Source: Coptis chinensis (taxonomy: Eukaryota > Streptophyta > Magnoliopsida > Ranunculales > Ranunculaceae). Taken from it: a stretch of 64,000 nucleotides of DNA. The stretch covers positions 90,115,501 to 90,179,500 of the forward strand of contig CM027378.1 in the NCBI GenBank assembly GCA_015680905.1, read 5' to 3'. The notes beneath the pieces are model-generated. The model had not been told where the DNA came from. It saw only the letters and a list, made by a program, of their open reading frames with translations, and searched no databases. Positions 46,049-55,975 of the stretch are shown in pieces. Made by a program: the position numbers and the translations under genes. The stretch's first letter is position 1, and each line of letters begins with the position of its first letter.

Positions 46049-46356
46049 AGAATCACGAGATCTATTTTTCAATTTTAGGGATCTGCGGTGAGAGAGAGGA
46101 GAGAAAGAAAGTTATGTTTTATAGTTAGACCCGAAATAATAGAAGCTGGCGATTTTTTGGTTTCACTCTTTTGAAATTTTAATTTGTAACACTTCTCAAA
46201 CGCTTTGTAAGCGTTAGCAATTAATTCTTGAAATTCATCAAATAAAGCAACGCTTTACAACATTGCTAACGCTTATGTAGCGTTGGCAACTTACTAACGG
46301 TAAATAAAAGCGTTGCAAATCAAAAAGGTGCGTGTTGCAAATATCCTATTATGGTG

Positions 46357-46680
46357 CTGGAGAGCCTTTCGGTGGACTGTAAGCCCGAATCAAACTGGGG
46401 CAACCCCGACTAGCTTCCCCAAACTATACAAAGAGAGAGCGGGGAAGAGCCGCTTCGATGAAAGTCCGAATCAAAATGGGGGCAACCCCGACTAGCTTCA
46501 CAACTATACAAAGAGAGAGCGGGGGGGAAGAGCCCTTCGCAGACTGTATGTCCGAATCAAACTGGGGGCAACCCGGACTAGCTTCACAGCAATTAAAGTG
46601 AGCGGGGGAAAGAGCCCTTCGCGGACTGTATGTCCAAATCAACATGGGGGCAACCCTAGCTAGGGTCACAACTAACTAAG
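46357..46680 (+). repeat. 82-86-bp tandem repeats, right part
   Basis: Continuation of the array at 37671-37942, with unit starts near 46414, 46496 and 46582 and the shared GTCCGAATCAAA and GGGGGCAACCC words. The first unit next to the insertion is shortened and diverged. Confidence 0.88.
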
Positions 46681-46996
46681 TTTGCAAATGAAAGGGATGC
46701 AAATAACTTGGTTAAAATAAAGGTAGCTCCTGGAAAGATGATGAAAAAGATATTGAATCAAAGTTCCGTATAGATCCATGGCTTCAACGCATAACGAATC
46801 ATAAGACAGCCGAAATCGGAAAGTGTGACAGATAGTAAATTACAGTGCAAAAAGAGTACAGCGCAAGTTGATTGACACATACTACGCAAATGTAATGTGT
46901 CGATGAAACATTTGTCCAAACACATACAAAAGATAATTGTTCAACACCGAAATTACAATCACAAAGAAATCTGCAAAGAAAGAAATCCGACATGTG

Positions 46997-49264
46997 TTAC
47001 TGCTGAGGATCAGTATTCAATTCTTCATGAGAAATATTTTCCTCTTCACCGACAGTGGTGCTGATGTCTACGTTCATTTCCGCTGGAGAAGGGTCAGCAT
47101 TAGTAATGGGAGTAGTCACATCATGGGTAGTGGTCTCGGCAGCTTCAAGATGCACAGTCGATGATACCACGGATGGTGTATCTGTACCGGGAGGAGGCAC
47201 TGGAAGAAGTCGACCTGCAGTGCTAAGCTGATCGAGTTGTTGTTGTAATTCACGAGCAATCTTCTTCGCAGCGAGACTCCGGAATCGCTCCGCGGCTTCT
47301 TTAACGGCCTTGTCTACAGCAGCTTGAGTGGCAAGTTTCTCCGTCTCTTTGAGGCTTTCCAGTTTAGAATTGACCCCCGCTACGTAGTCACGATGTTTGT
47401 CCTCAGCCACCTGGAGCTCCTTGTGGACCTTGACTACCGTGATCCGCAAATCGTCCCTATCCTTCTCCAACTTGGCATATTTTGCTTTCCAACCATCAGG
47501 GCCATGTATTTCCTGCTTCGCCGCCTCCAAATTCTCCACGGTGCTGGTAAGGCGCGCAGCACATAGCCAATATCTAGACTCAGCTGCAGAGACATATTGG
47601 GTATAAAGGGTAGTCCAAAGGATAATGATCAAGTAAAGTTAATAAAACACACCTTTTCCCATCCAGTGTAAATGGAGGCCCTATGGGAAGCGACGGTACC
47701 AGAATCTCCATAGGCTTGATCCCGAGGGAGATGAGAGCTGAAAAAGAAAGAGGCAGAAACAGCTGGATTTTCCAAAGCTGAGTCTCGCGTAGTGACATCG
47801 CGATCCCTAGCCCTGAACTTGGGATGCCAAACTTTGACAGGGCCAGATGTTAAAGGACCAGCTGAAAAGGAATCCTGTCTGGGGCAGCGCGAAGATATAA
47901 CAGACCGCGAAGGTTCATTGCGGCCAGTGGTATGAGGAGGAGCAGTAGAAGTAAGTTTGGCCTTTTTGGTGGGAGGGCTCTTGTTTGAAACTTTGACAGG
48001 CCCATCTCCATCAGAGTCGCTGTCCCAAAGCTTGTACTTGTTCACATCCATAGCGGTAGCAGACGGGGGAGTAGAAGTATGAGTAAAAGTCTAGGCAAAA
48101 TCGTCTTCCCACTCGGCCACACGAGAGTACGAAGGAGTGGGGGTGTCCGCAGTAGTATTCTTAGTTTTAGCAGCAGCGGCACGTTGGGCAACGGCTCGTG
48201 AATGAGAGATTTTGGTGGTATAGTTGAAAGACTTGTGGGCCGGACGTTTTCTTTTTTGAGGTGGGGATGGCTTGGGCTTTCTTTCTTTGGGGGGCGGCAG
48301 ATGATAGAAGGGGCATTGGTATTTGCCAATGTCTTTTAGAGAAGGGTCGAGTAAAAGAGGAGTGGCTTTTTCCGGATCAATGCCGAGGACGTCGCACTGT
48401 GCACTCCCTAGTTCGCGAAGGGATTGGAAAATTTCTGAGTAAACGCCGTTGTATATCTGGGATCGCGAGTCGGTCTCCAACCTACATCACCAACAATAAA
48501 GACAAATTAAAGACAAGTGAGACATAAATACTGCGACTCAAAACGGCTTACTTACCACTTGTTAGGAAATGGAGATGCCTCAGAGAAACTTTCGAAGGGA
48601 GGTCCGCGGATAAAAAACTACCGGACACATACAATGGATACTGGTGCCACACCTTGTCAAAAGTGGTGATGTGAAGAATAAAAGACTTTTTTTGTGGACG
48701 AGTGCAGAAGGATTGATATCCCACACTCCCAAGTTTAGTGCTTTTCTTTATATAGAAGTGAGCAAGGATATCGCAGAATTGGATTTTGGGGGAGTGAGTC
48801 TCATTGTAGTGGTTGGCGGCATACATAACACGCCAGAAGTTACCTATGTCTTGGCACGGAGGAATGTTGAAATGGTTACAGACCTCGACGTCAAGAAGAG
48901 TCAAGGGAAAACGCAAACCGGCCGCTATCTGTCCTACAGTAGCGACAAGATAACCGGGGCGCGATGTTACCAAGTGAGGAAAGTGGGTGATGCCAGACAC
49001 GTGTTCTAGAATAATGTCACTAGGTATGCCATAAGCAGCTTTAACAGCATCTAGGTTGGGTCTGCGGTAGTAGGATGGCGGGGGAGGCAGAGAAGGTTTC
49101 CTCCCGGAAGTAGAGGGAACAGCGATAGGCTCAGTAGAATCAGAAGGGGATTCAAATCGGTCCACGAAGTGGTGACTAGATCTAGGGGTAGAAGACACAG
49201 ATTTATCGGATTTGGTGGAGGAGGATTGGGTGGCTGAGGTAGCCTCCAATTCCGATACAGACAT
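46997..49264 (-). pseudogene. Antisense spliced gene of the Tat element (Transposase_28-like)
   Basis: Starts at MSVSELEAT (49264). Exon 1 runs to 48552, intron 48551-48482 (GTAAGC...TAG), exon 2 from 48481 to about 47640 (donor AAG/GTGTGT), exon 3 from about 47570 (acceptor GAG/TCTAGA) to the stop at 46997. Exon 1 has a Ser-rich N-terminus and a domain with GYLVATVGQIAAGLRFPLTL and QDIGNFWRVMYAANHY that resembles the 'putative gypsy-type transposon' family (PF04195). Exon 2 is basic and Ser/Pro rich; exon 3 forms a long coiled coil with an acidic tail. One in-frame TAG (48091-48093) interrupts exon 2. Tat elements are known to carry antisense ORFs here; the function is unknown. Confidence 0.75.
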
Positions 49265-49852
49265 GATGGAATCGGTGCTACGAGGGGAGTTTACAAAAAG
49301 ATAGATATGCAATCTTAGAAAGGAAGAAAGTGAGGAAGCAGCACCCTCAAAAGCGAATAAAACAAATAATGAGAGGAAAGGAAAACATATTAAAGGGGAA
49401 GACAAACCTGTAACGAGAGAGAGCCAAGGCAATAGAGGTCAAGAACACAAACCGTGCTGGAGAGCTACCGGAGGAAATAACAGGGGGAAGAAGTGGGAAG
49501 AGTTTGAAGAAAAGGAAGTTGAAAAGATGGTGAATGTTTGCTGTTTTCGGGGTTTTGAGAGAAGAGAGAGGTTTGAGTGGGATTTGAAAGGGGAAGGGGG
49601 CAAAGGGTATTAACCAACAAAAGAACCAAGGAAAGGGAGACACATGGAGTCTCGATTTTCGAAGATTCAAAGTACGAGGTGCGTGCGCCGTATTTTCAGG
49701 TGGCAATACAGAGGGAACACGTGGGACACGTGCTGGGAGAAAGAAGATAGGGGGACAGAGTAACAGGTTTAGGAAAGAGAAGTATACCGCGAAATGTGTA
49801 TGAGATGAGAAATGTTAGTTCTCGGCCCATTTGTTGTTCGCGGACCATCAAT

Positions 49853-49867
49853 AAGGCCGAGAGAGGG
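49853..49867 (+). other. Polypurine tract of the Tat element
   Basis: AAGGCCGAGAGAGGG ends four bases before the 3' LTR. Confidence 0.7.
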
Positions 49868-49871
49868 CATC

Positions 49872-50193
49872 TGTATGGGTTGTATACATGACCTAGGAGG
49901 TTAGTGGTGACAATGGGACCGGGTGCGGTATAGTAGGGGGAAACAGGTTACATAGGATCAGATCCGCGGTATCCCAACCGCTCTGGAACTGCTGCGAGAC
50001 GTGGAGAGAGGGAGAGCGGAATCATAACCGCAAGATAACTGCCGCGATACGTGGAGAGAGATGAGAGAATGGAAGAAAGAAGATCGAGGGACAGGAGTGA
50101 ATGGTGGGAAAAAGAGAGGAGGATATAAAAAAAAAAAAGAGTGAGAGGAAAAAGAGACTAGTGAGTTTGTAGGTTATAATTTTTGTGTATACA
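49872..50193 (+). repeat. 3' LTR
   Basis: 322 bp, matching 31773-32095 from TGTATGGGT to TGTGTATACA; followed by the target duplication CACCC. Confidence 0.93.
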
Positions 50194-50198
50194 CACCC

Positions 50199-51184
50199 CT
50201 CAACGCATACCAACTATCATTTTTTTCAAACTTTTTTAGCTGGTATCATCTCTCGCGAGACTGAACCCAAAAAAAAAAAAAATTTCTGTCGTGTTAATAC
50301 TTCGAGTGTTGAGTTGTAAATCAATAATGGGAATTGAAGTTGGCGACTTCACCCAATTCGAGTCGTGTCCTGTTTGAGTATATACTCAAACTTGGTTGGA
50401 TTGATTAAACTTGATTATGTTGATTAAATTTGATTGGGTGGAAGATTGGGTTGATTCAACTTGATGATTTCAAACTTGATGTTTTTTTGGAGTTTGGGTG
50501 GAAGATTGGGTGGATTAAACTTGAGTTCGAGTTTGCCCAAGTTTGATGAAATTGTTTCGAGTTTGAGTTTTAGTTTGGATTGATTAAATGGAAGTTGATT
50601 TTTAAAATGAACATCGTGACAAACAAACCGAATTTTTTAAGTCCAAACGACCCAGCCATGTCGCCCAAGAAAGTCCCCAAACGACCCCGCCATGTTATCT
50701 TGGAGACTGCCCAAACGACCCCGCCATATCGTCTAGATAAACACCAAGAGTTTTGTCATAAACGACATGCGTAGACCACTTGAGTGTACACTCAAACTAC
50801 ATGGTGAGGTCGTTTGAGTGTAAATTCAAACTACATGACGAGATTATTTGAGTGTACACTCAAACGACCCGAGAGTTTCGTTATGGCGAGACCGGTTGGA
50901 TTGGTTGTTGGGCCAGGACTTTGATGGCAAATTTGTAATATGACAAATTTGTAATATTTCTTTTTTTTTTGGGTTGCCGAATCCGATGAGTGCCCAATAC
51001 AGGACCTGAAAAATTAACAAAAAGAATGCAAATTAGACAATTAGTGGACACTTTGTTGGGCCATCTCAAAAGAGAAACATTACATGTTTTTGTATATTTT
51101 GAAATGTAATTTGGAGGTGGAAATTTATACCAATATAATAGCTTGGAACATCCCATTTCTAGAGACCTTAAAATATTCATATTC
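50199..51184. other. Spacer with short repeats and palindromes
   Basis: No gene seen. 50330-50580 repeats TTGATTAAACTTGA-like words. 50640-50740 has three copies of CCAAACGACCC(C)GCCAT. 50780-50795 and 50847-50864 contain the perfect palindrome TTGAGTGTACACTCAA, with an imperfect third copy at 50813-50831. Confidence 0.65.
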
Positions 51185-51518
51185 TAAGAGCATCATCAAC
51201 GCGTTTTTAAATTTCGTTGTGACACATCATCATTTTTAGGAGCGAAAAATTTCTAAAAGGAAGGGATGAAACAATGCGGTTTGGGTAAATTTTGCTAAAA
51301 AAATTTGAATGGGTAAAGTTGTCCCGTCCCACTCCAATTTTTTTTAAAATGGGAGTAGTTGTCCCGTGCACTCTATTAGCCCATTTTATTTGAAAACGCG
51401 CGAACAATGTTCCAGTAACATTTGCCCCGCAAGAACTCACCAACATAACTCAAAATCCAAACCTTCAATCACCCAATAAAAATTCGATTTTCAACCAAAT
51501 TTGTTTATGTTTTTTGCA

Positions 51519-53770
51519 ATGGATCAACGTCGTCGAGCTGGACGTAAGAAGACTATTATGCGTGGCTTGGGGAGTTCAAATCCTCCGGAAAATGATTTCA
51601 ATTTTCCACAGAGATTGAGTATTGTTGATCATCCGACATTGGCTCCCGATTCAGACATGCATGTTTCATGTTTATATAACACTGACGGAGTAAGTATGAG
51701 TTTATGAACGTTGTTCAATTGATTTTGATTTAAAATTGTGTTTAAAATTTAATGTATACTAACTGTTTGATTAAATGCCTCAACGTATAGAAAATGAGTT
51801 CGACGAGATGGAGATGCGCAATGCCGAGTATTAAAGACTTCTGGAGTCATCTAGTGGAAAGAGGGGAGGAAATGGAGCACGTAAGAGCTCAAATTTTGGG
51901 AACACCTTTTGGTCCATTGATATCGTGGTAACGAGCATTCGACCGATCATCCAATCGATATTTGCATTGGCGGACGATGGTGGCACACCACGCACACTTT
52001 TCACCTTCCATGTGGTGAGATTGGTATCACACCACTTGATTTTACAATGCTAACGGGTTTAAGTGTGGGCGAGGAGAAGAAGCCAGTTTTGTTTGATTCA
52101 AGTATCGAAGATGATTTTGAAAGGTTGAAGACTCTCACGCCTTCGTTGTTTGATGTTGAAGGTAGACTTGTTTCGAGAGAATATGGATGGCGATACATTT
52201 TGAACTTGTACATCAGAGAAAAATTCATGCACCAATTGAGTATTGAATATTGTTTAGAACATGAAGTTGACGCCCTATATTTGGACCCAAACTCTGCGGA
52301 GGAGGATGAGTTTATCAGGATTTTTTTGTTATATTTTTTTGGCCAAGTTGGTTTTACAACAGGAAAATCTGGGGTTCGGGCTGGTTGGTTAGCGTCTTTG
52401 GTAGACCTTGATAGCTTGGAAGATTTTGATTGGGGAGGTGCTTTCATGGCACATTTATATACAGGGCTTGATTTGTTTGTACAAACAAATCAAATGGGGA
52501 AGCAATGCAACGGAATTACTTGGATACTACAGGTAATTTAATAGGATTTAACTTTTAAGATATAAGCTTTTATTTTGTTAGTTAAATATTATATAATTTA
52601 AATTAATTAGATACACTTTCATTTGATTATTTCAGTACTGGTGGTATGAGTATTTTGACTTGCTTAAACCCTATACTGAAAGAGGATTGGGTTAAGGACT
52701 TAAGGCCTCGCCCACAGGGATGGGCTGTTTTTGGTCATACTAGATTAAAGGAAGAGGTCCATAATGATCTTCAAGTTGCTAGGATCCAAATAGAGACGAA
52801 AAGTATGAAATCTATTGTTTGGAGTCCGTGGCAAGGTTCTCAATTTGAGAATATGCATATCTGTCAGCATAGTACTCTAATGTCGTTAAAAAGATTCATA
52901 TTGCAAGCCCCTGATATACGTGCTTGGTTCCTTGGAGATAGGGTGACTATGCAAACCATTGGATATACATATATTCCTGCTCCCCCACCCACAGATATGC
53001 GTGCCATGGATGTTTCAGAGAATTTGATTGAACGGTATCGCGTTGAGAGTGCGTGGCCGTATTTTATAGATTATGTTGATGTGAACTCCAGTGTTCATTA
53101 TGAGACTTATTGGCGGAAAGTTTCTAGGGGAAGCCTATCTGCGGGTCCACTATATAGAGGTGCAAACATGGATGTCGCAACTAGTCAGAGTTTTAGGCGA
53201 GACGTCCAATTCCCAGAACCTGCAAGTTCCACAAGATCATCTGGAGTATATCATGGTTATACACCCCCACCTAGTGATCCATATGACCCATGGTTATACC
53301 GCGTTGTTAGTTCTCGGGAATGGAGACCACATTTCACTTTGGAGCGTCCGGTGCTTGTACCGATCTACAACAGTTTAATGAGGTATATTTATATTTCATT
53401 ATGTTAATTTAAACACACTATGTATATTTAACTTATATACAATATTGACACAATGCAAGAAACAGATGAAAGGCAAATCAACCAGGGGCTTCGAGCTAGT
53501 TTAATTGAGCACACTCAACAGTATTATGGCTATTTAGACGAAGAACGAATGCAAAGAGCAAACGCTGAGCGTAAGATGGCTGAGATGACAAACGAATTGG
53601 AAGCCTTGGTAATTTTATTATATGTTTTACATTTTCATTTTTTTTTTTATATATATTCAATTTTATATTTTAATTGCATTGTGTTGATGTTTCAGAGAAT
53701 TGCTACTGATATCATGCAACAAAACAGTGCTCCTAATAAGAGAGGGCGAAAACGGAGAGGGAGTGGCTAG
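51519..53770 (+). pseudogene. Plant mobile domain (PMD) gene, broken
   Basis: Five exons: 51519-51689, 51791-about 52532, about 52637-53382, 53460-53608, 53696-53770, with good GT/AG borders. Start MDQRRRAGRKKT. The PMD core follows: THTFHLPCGEIGITPLDFTM, then GWLASLVDLDSLEDFDWGGA and RPRPQGWAVFGHTR, with a coiled-coil tail and a basic C-terminus KRGRKRRGSG. This is the layout of proteins often named 'serine/threonine phosphatase 7 long form homolog', which share a PMD with MAIN/MAIL1. A TAA at 51930-51932, a frameshift between it and 51990, and one extra G near 52692 break the frame. It lies inside the TIR element. Confidence 0.85.
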
Positions 53771-54414
53771 AGCAGTCAGGGCAGTGCTCCATAGTGTTAT
53801 ATTGCACTATTTTGTAATAATTTAGTTATGTCATTGTTTTTGTTGTTGGTTGTTGGTTGTTGTTGTTTTTTAGGGTTTGAACAGGTTTTTGAGAATCTTA
53901 ACACGTTTAGGTATATGAATTATGTTGATTAAACAAAGGAGGCTATGTCCAATTTTTTTTATGCATTAAATTAATTATTACATTACGTTAATTTAAATTC
54001 AAGACATTACGTTAATTATTACTTAGAATCTATACATGCTTTTTATTATGTAGACAAAGAAATTCTCATGTGAACAATCAAGCCCATGTGAACGTGACTA
54101 ATAAACCCATGGGCCTCAATTTATTATTCCTCCAATCAATTTATATCCGTTGGCATTATTCCCAAGGGGGATCAATTTATATCCGGCATTTATTCCTATT
54201 TTCATATATATATATTCAAAGTCATTTTCATTCCTCACTCCAGCTTCTCATTTTCATTCTCTAATCTTTCTCAACTTCAACTACCAATATGGGGATCAAA
54301 TATTGTCCACATTTCTACACTTGAGATTTGTCGATTGGTGTAAGGAAGTTGGTCATTCACGCTTACTTCATGTCCATATATTAACATCAAATGCCCAAAC
54401 CCTGAATCAACGGC
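53771..54414 (+). other. AT-rich spacer inside the TIR element
   Basis: Likely 3' untranslated sequence of the PMD gene and spacer; no gene seen. Confidence 0.5.
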
Positions 54415-54639
54415 ATGATGATAGTGGTCATAACTATCAATGATGATGGAACATTGGAAGACAAACTTCTAAAGTGTGATGTTGATGATTGTCCCTCAAA
54501 TATCAACATCTATCATTCAAAAGGTTGACATACCACATGTCATTTTTGCAAGGAAGCAGTAGATTTCTGCCCTAGGTGTGGCTTGTGCGATCAATGCAAT
54601 CCTTCAATGTGTGGTGGAGAAACAAGTCGTACCTCTTAG
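54415..54639 (+). pseudogene. Small cysteine-rich ORF with one internal stop
   Basis: From ATG 54415 the frame reads an acidic N-terminus and CDVDDCPSN, then a TGA (54526-54528), then in the same frame HTTCHFCKEAVDFCPRCGLC and DQCNPSMCGG before TAG at 54637. The spacing of CxxC pairs suggests a zinc-binding module. I do not recognise the family. It is the second coding-like unit of the TIR element, same strand as the PMD gene. Confidence 0.5.
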
Positions 54640-54977
54640 AATTTAAGTGTAGGATATGTAATATTTGTATTTTGTTTAATTCCCTAGTGTATTGTCTTTA
54701 ATTGTTTTGCATGTGTTTTTAAGTCCGTAGAATTTTATAAGATGTTTTGTATTTTTTTATTTCAAATTAAGTTGTAATGTTTTTCATTTCTAGTTGAGTT
54801 GATTTGTTTTAATTTCAACTTATAAACAAACACATTTTTTCAAAAATATACTTTCATTAAAACAAAATACAATTTTATTTAAAGAAAAACATACACGTAA
54901 ATAATAAAAACATATTACAACATAAAATTTAAATAAATTAGTACGCTAAAACATAATCTAATACCACTCAAATACAT

Positions 54978-55150
54978 GTTCAGACCCAACGGTACAAAAG
55001 CCCAACGGTACAATTTTTGCAAATCTTCTCAAATCATTCAGGCCTAACGGTACAAAAGCCCAACGGTATAATTTTTGTAAATCTTCTAAAATCGTTCAGG
55101 CCCAACAGTGTAAAAGCCCAATGGTAATAAAACCCAACGGTACAAAATCG
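54978..55150. repeat. Degenerate repeats of GCCCAACGGTACAA
   Basis: About six variants of (G/A)CCCAACGGTA(C/T)AA spaced irregularly, in two larger units of about 60 bp with ATTTTTG(C/T)AAATCTTCT. Confidence 0.75.
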
Positions 55151-55546
55151 AACTGTTTGAATTTTTTATTAAAAAAAAACAAAAAAAATTTGGACGGCTA
55201 AAGTAGTCCCGTCCCACTCTTGGGACGGGTCAAGTTGTACCGTGCACACCATTTCTATTTTCTTAACCAATTTGGCTCCAGTTTTGACAATTCTTATAAT
55301 ATAAACGATAATTTGACAACGCGTTGGTGACTCAAATTGCTATAAACATTGTCAACTATCACATTGAAAATAAAAAATAACAACGCGTTGATGATGCTCT
55401 AACTAGGGCCAAAAGATAACAATGGCATTTGTGTAATTAGTCTCACAATACCGTTTTCTAAATCTTTTAACCTTGCTGAAATACCCCATATCGTGTCGCA
55501 TGTGATCTTACAGTTTGGGCTGGTCATCAAGTCGAGTAGTTCGGAG

Positions 55547-55967
55547 CATAGTACAAAATATCAGGATATGGGTATTTATCGATACTCAATTTCTGGATAT
55601 ATATCGTGGATATATCCCTCTCTTTGGAGATATTTGACATTGTTTCACATGCAAATATCGTGGATATATCTAAAATATCGATAAATATCGTAGATATTGT
55701 AGATATTTCTTGATATATCATGATACATTATTTATATTTATTTAAAATATAATGGTAAATATTAAATAAAATTGTTATATACACAAAATATCACTAAATA
55801 TCTCCAAATATCCTCAAATATCACAAATATCGCAAATATCATCAAAATATCGTAGATATTTGCAGTCATATATATCTCTTAACATATCGTGATATTTATA
55901 TATCTTTTTCTGAAATATGGATAGATATCCCCAAATATTGCGATATATCGGGATATTTTGTACTATG
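55547..55967. mobile_element. hAT-like MITE, family B
   Basis: 421 bp with perfect inverted ends CATAGTACAAAATATC / GATATTTTGTACTATG and perfect 8-bp flanking repeats GTTCGGAG (55539-55546, 55968-55975). The interior is dense in ATATC/GATAT words and largely self-complementary. Confidence 0.88.
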
Positions 55968-55975
55968 GTTCGGAG

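Larger units (their letters stand above)
37943..46356 (-). mobile_element. Pack-CACTA-like element nested in the Tat retrotransposon (8,414 bp)
   Basis: Ends match as inverted repeats: CACCATAACAGGCTATTTGC at the left and, inverted, CACCATAATAGGATATTTGC at the right (2 differences in the first 23). Flanking 3-mers are CTA and CTG, a near match to a 3-bp duplication. Subterminal arrays of GCAACG/CGTTGC words lie at about 37962-38300 and 46198-46340, typical of CACTA elements, although the tip reads CACCA. The Tat tandem repeats continue on both sides. No transposase is visible; the interior holds exon-like fragments of several host genes, mostly on the minus strand. Confidence 0.82.
31773..50193 (+). 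mobile_element. Complete Tat-type Ty3/gypsy retrotransposon with nested CACTA-like element
   Basis: LTRs at 31773-32095 and 49872-50193 both begin TGTATGGGT and end TTTTTGTGTATACA. The element is flanked by the 5-bp repeat CACCC (31768-31772, 50194-50198). Order: LTR, primer site, gag, protease, RT, RNase H, archaeal RNase H, integrase, tandem repeats (split by an insertion), antisense gene, polypurine tract, LTR. The dual RNase H and antisense ORF are known traits of the Tat lineage. By eye the LTRs differ at roughly 15-20 sites, so insertion is not recent. gag-pol is broken by stops and frameshifts. Without the nested insertion it would be about 10 kb. Confidence 0.93.
51188..55399 (+). mobile_element. 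TIR element with TAA duplications carrying a plant-mobile-domain gene
   Basis: 4,212 bp with perfect 18-bp inverted ends GAGCATCATCAACGCGTT (51188-51205 and 55382-55399), flanked by TAA on both sides (51185-51187, 55400-55402). A 3-bp TAA duplication and GAGCATC ends are typical of PIF/Harbinger-type elements. Subterminal regions mirror each other (GTCCCGTCCCACTC words on both sides). Inside are a decayed PMD gene (51519-53770) and a small Cys-rich ORF (54415-54639), but no transposase, so movement would depend on a partner element. Confidence 0.85.

Noticed and set aside
48644-49009. 121-codon plus-strand frame near the 3' LTR
   Set aside because: Shadow of the antisense gene; the minus strand has the introns and the domain.
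49347-49706. 119-codon minus-strand frame upstream of the antisense gene
   Set aside because: Phe/Pro/Ser-rich low complexity in a purine-rich leader; more likely untranslated leader of the antisense transcript.
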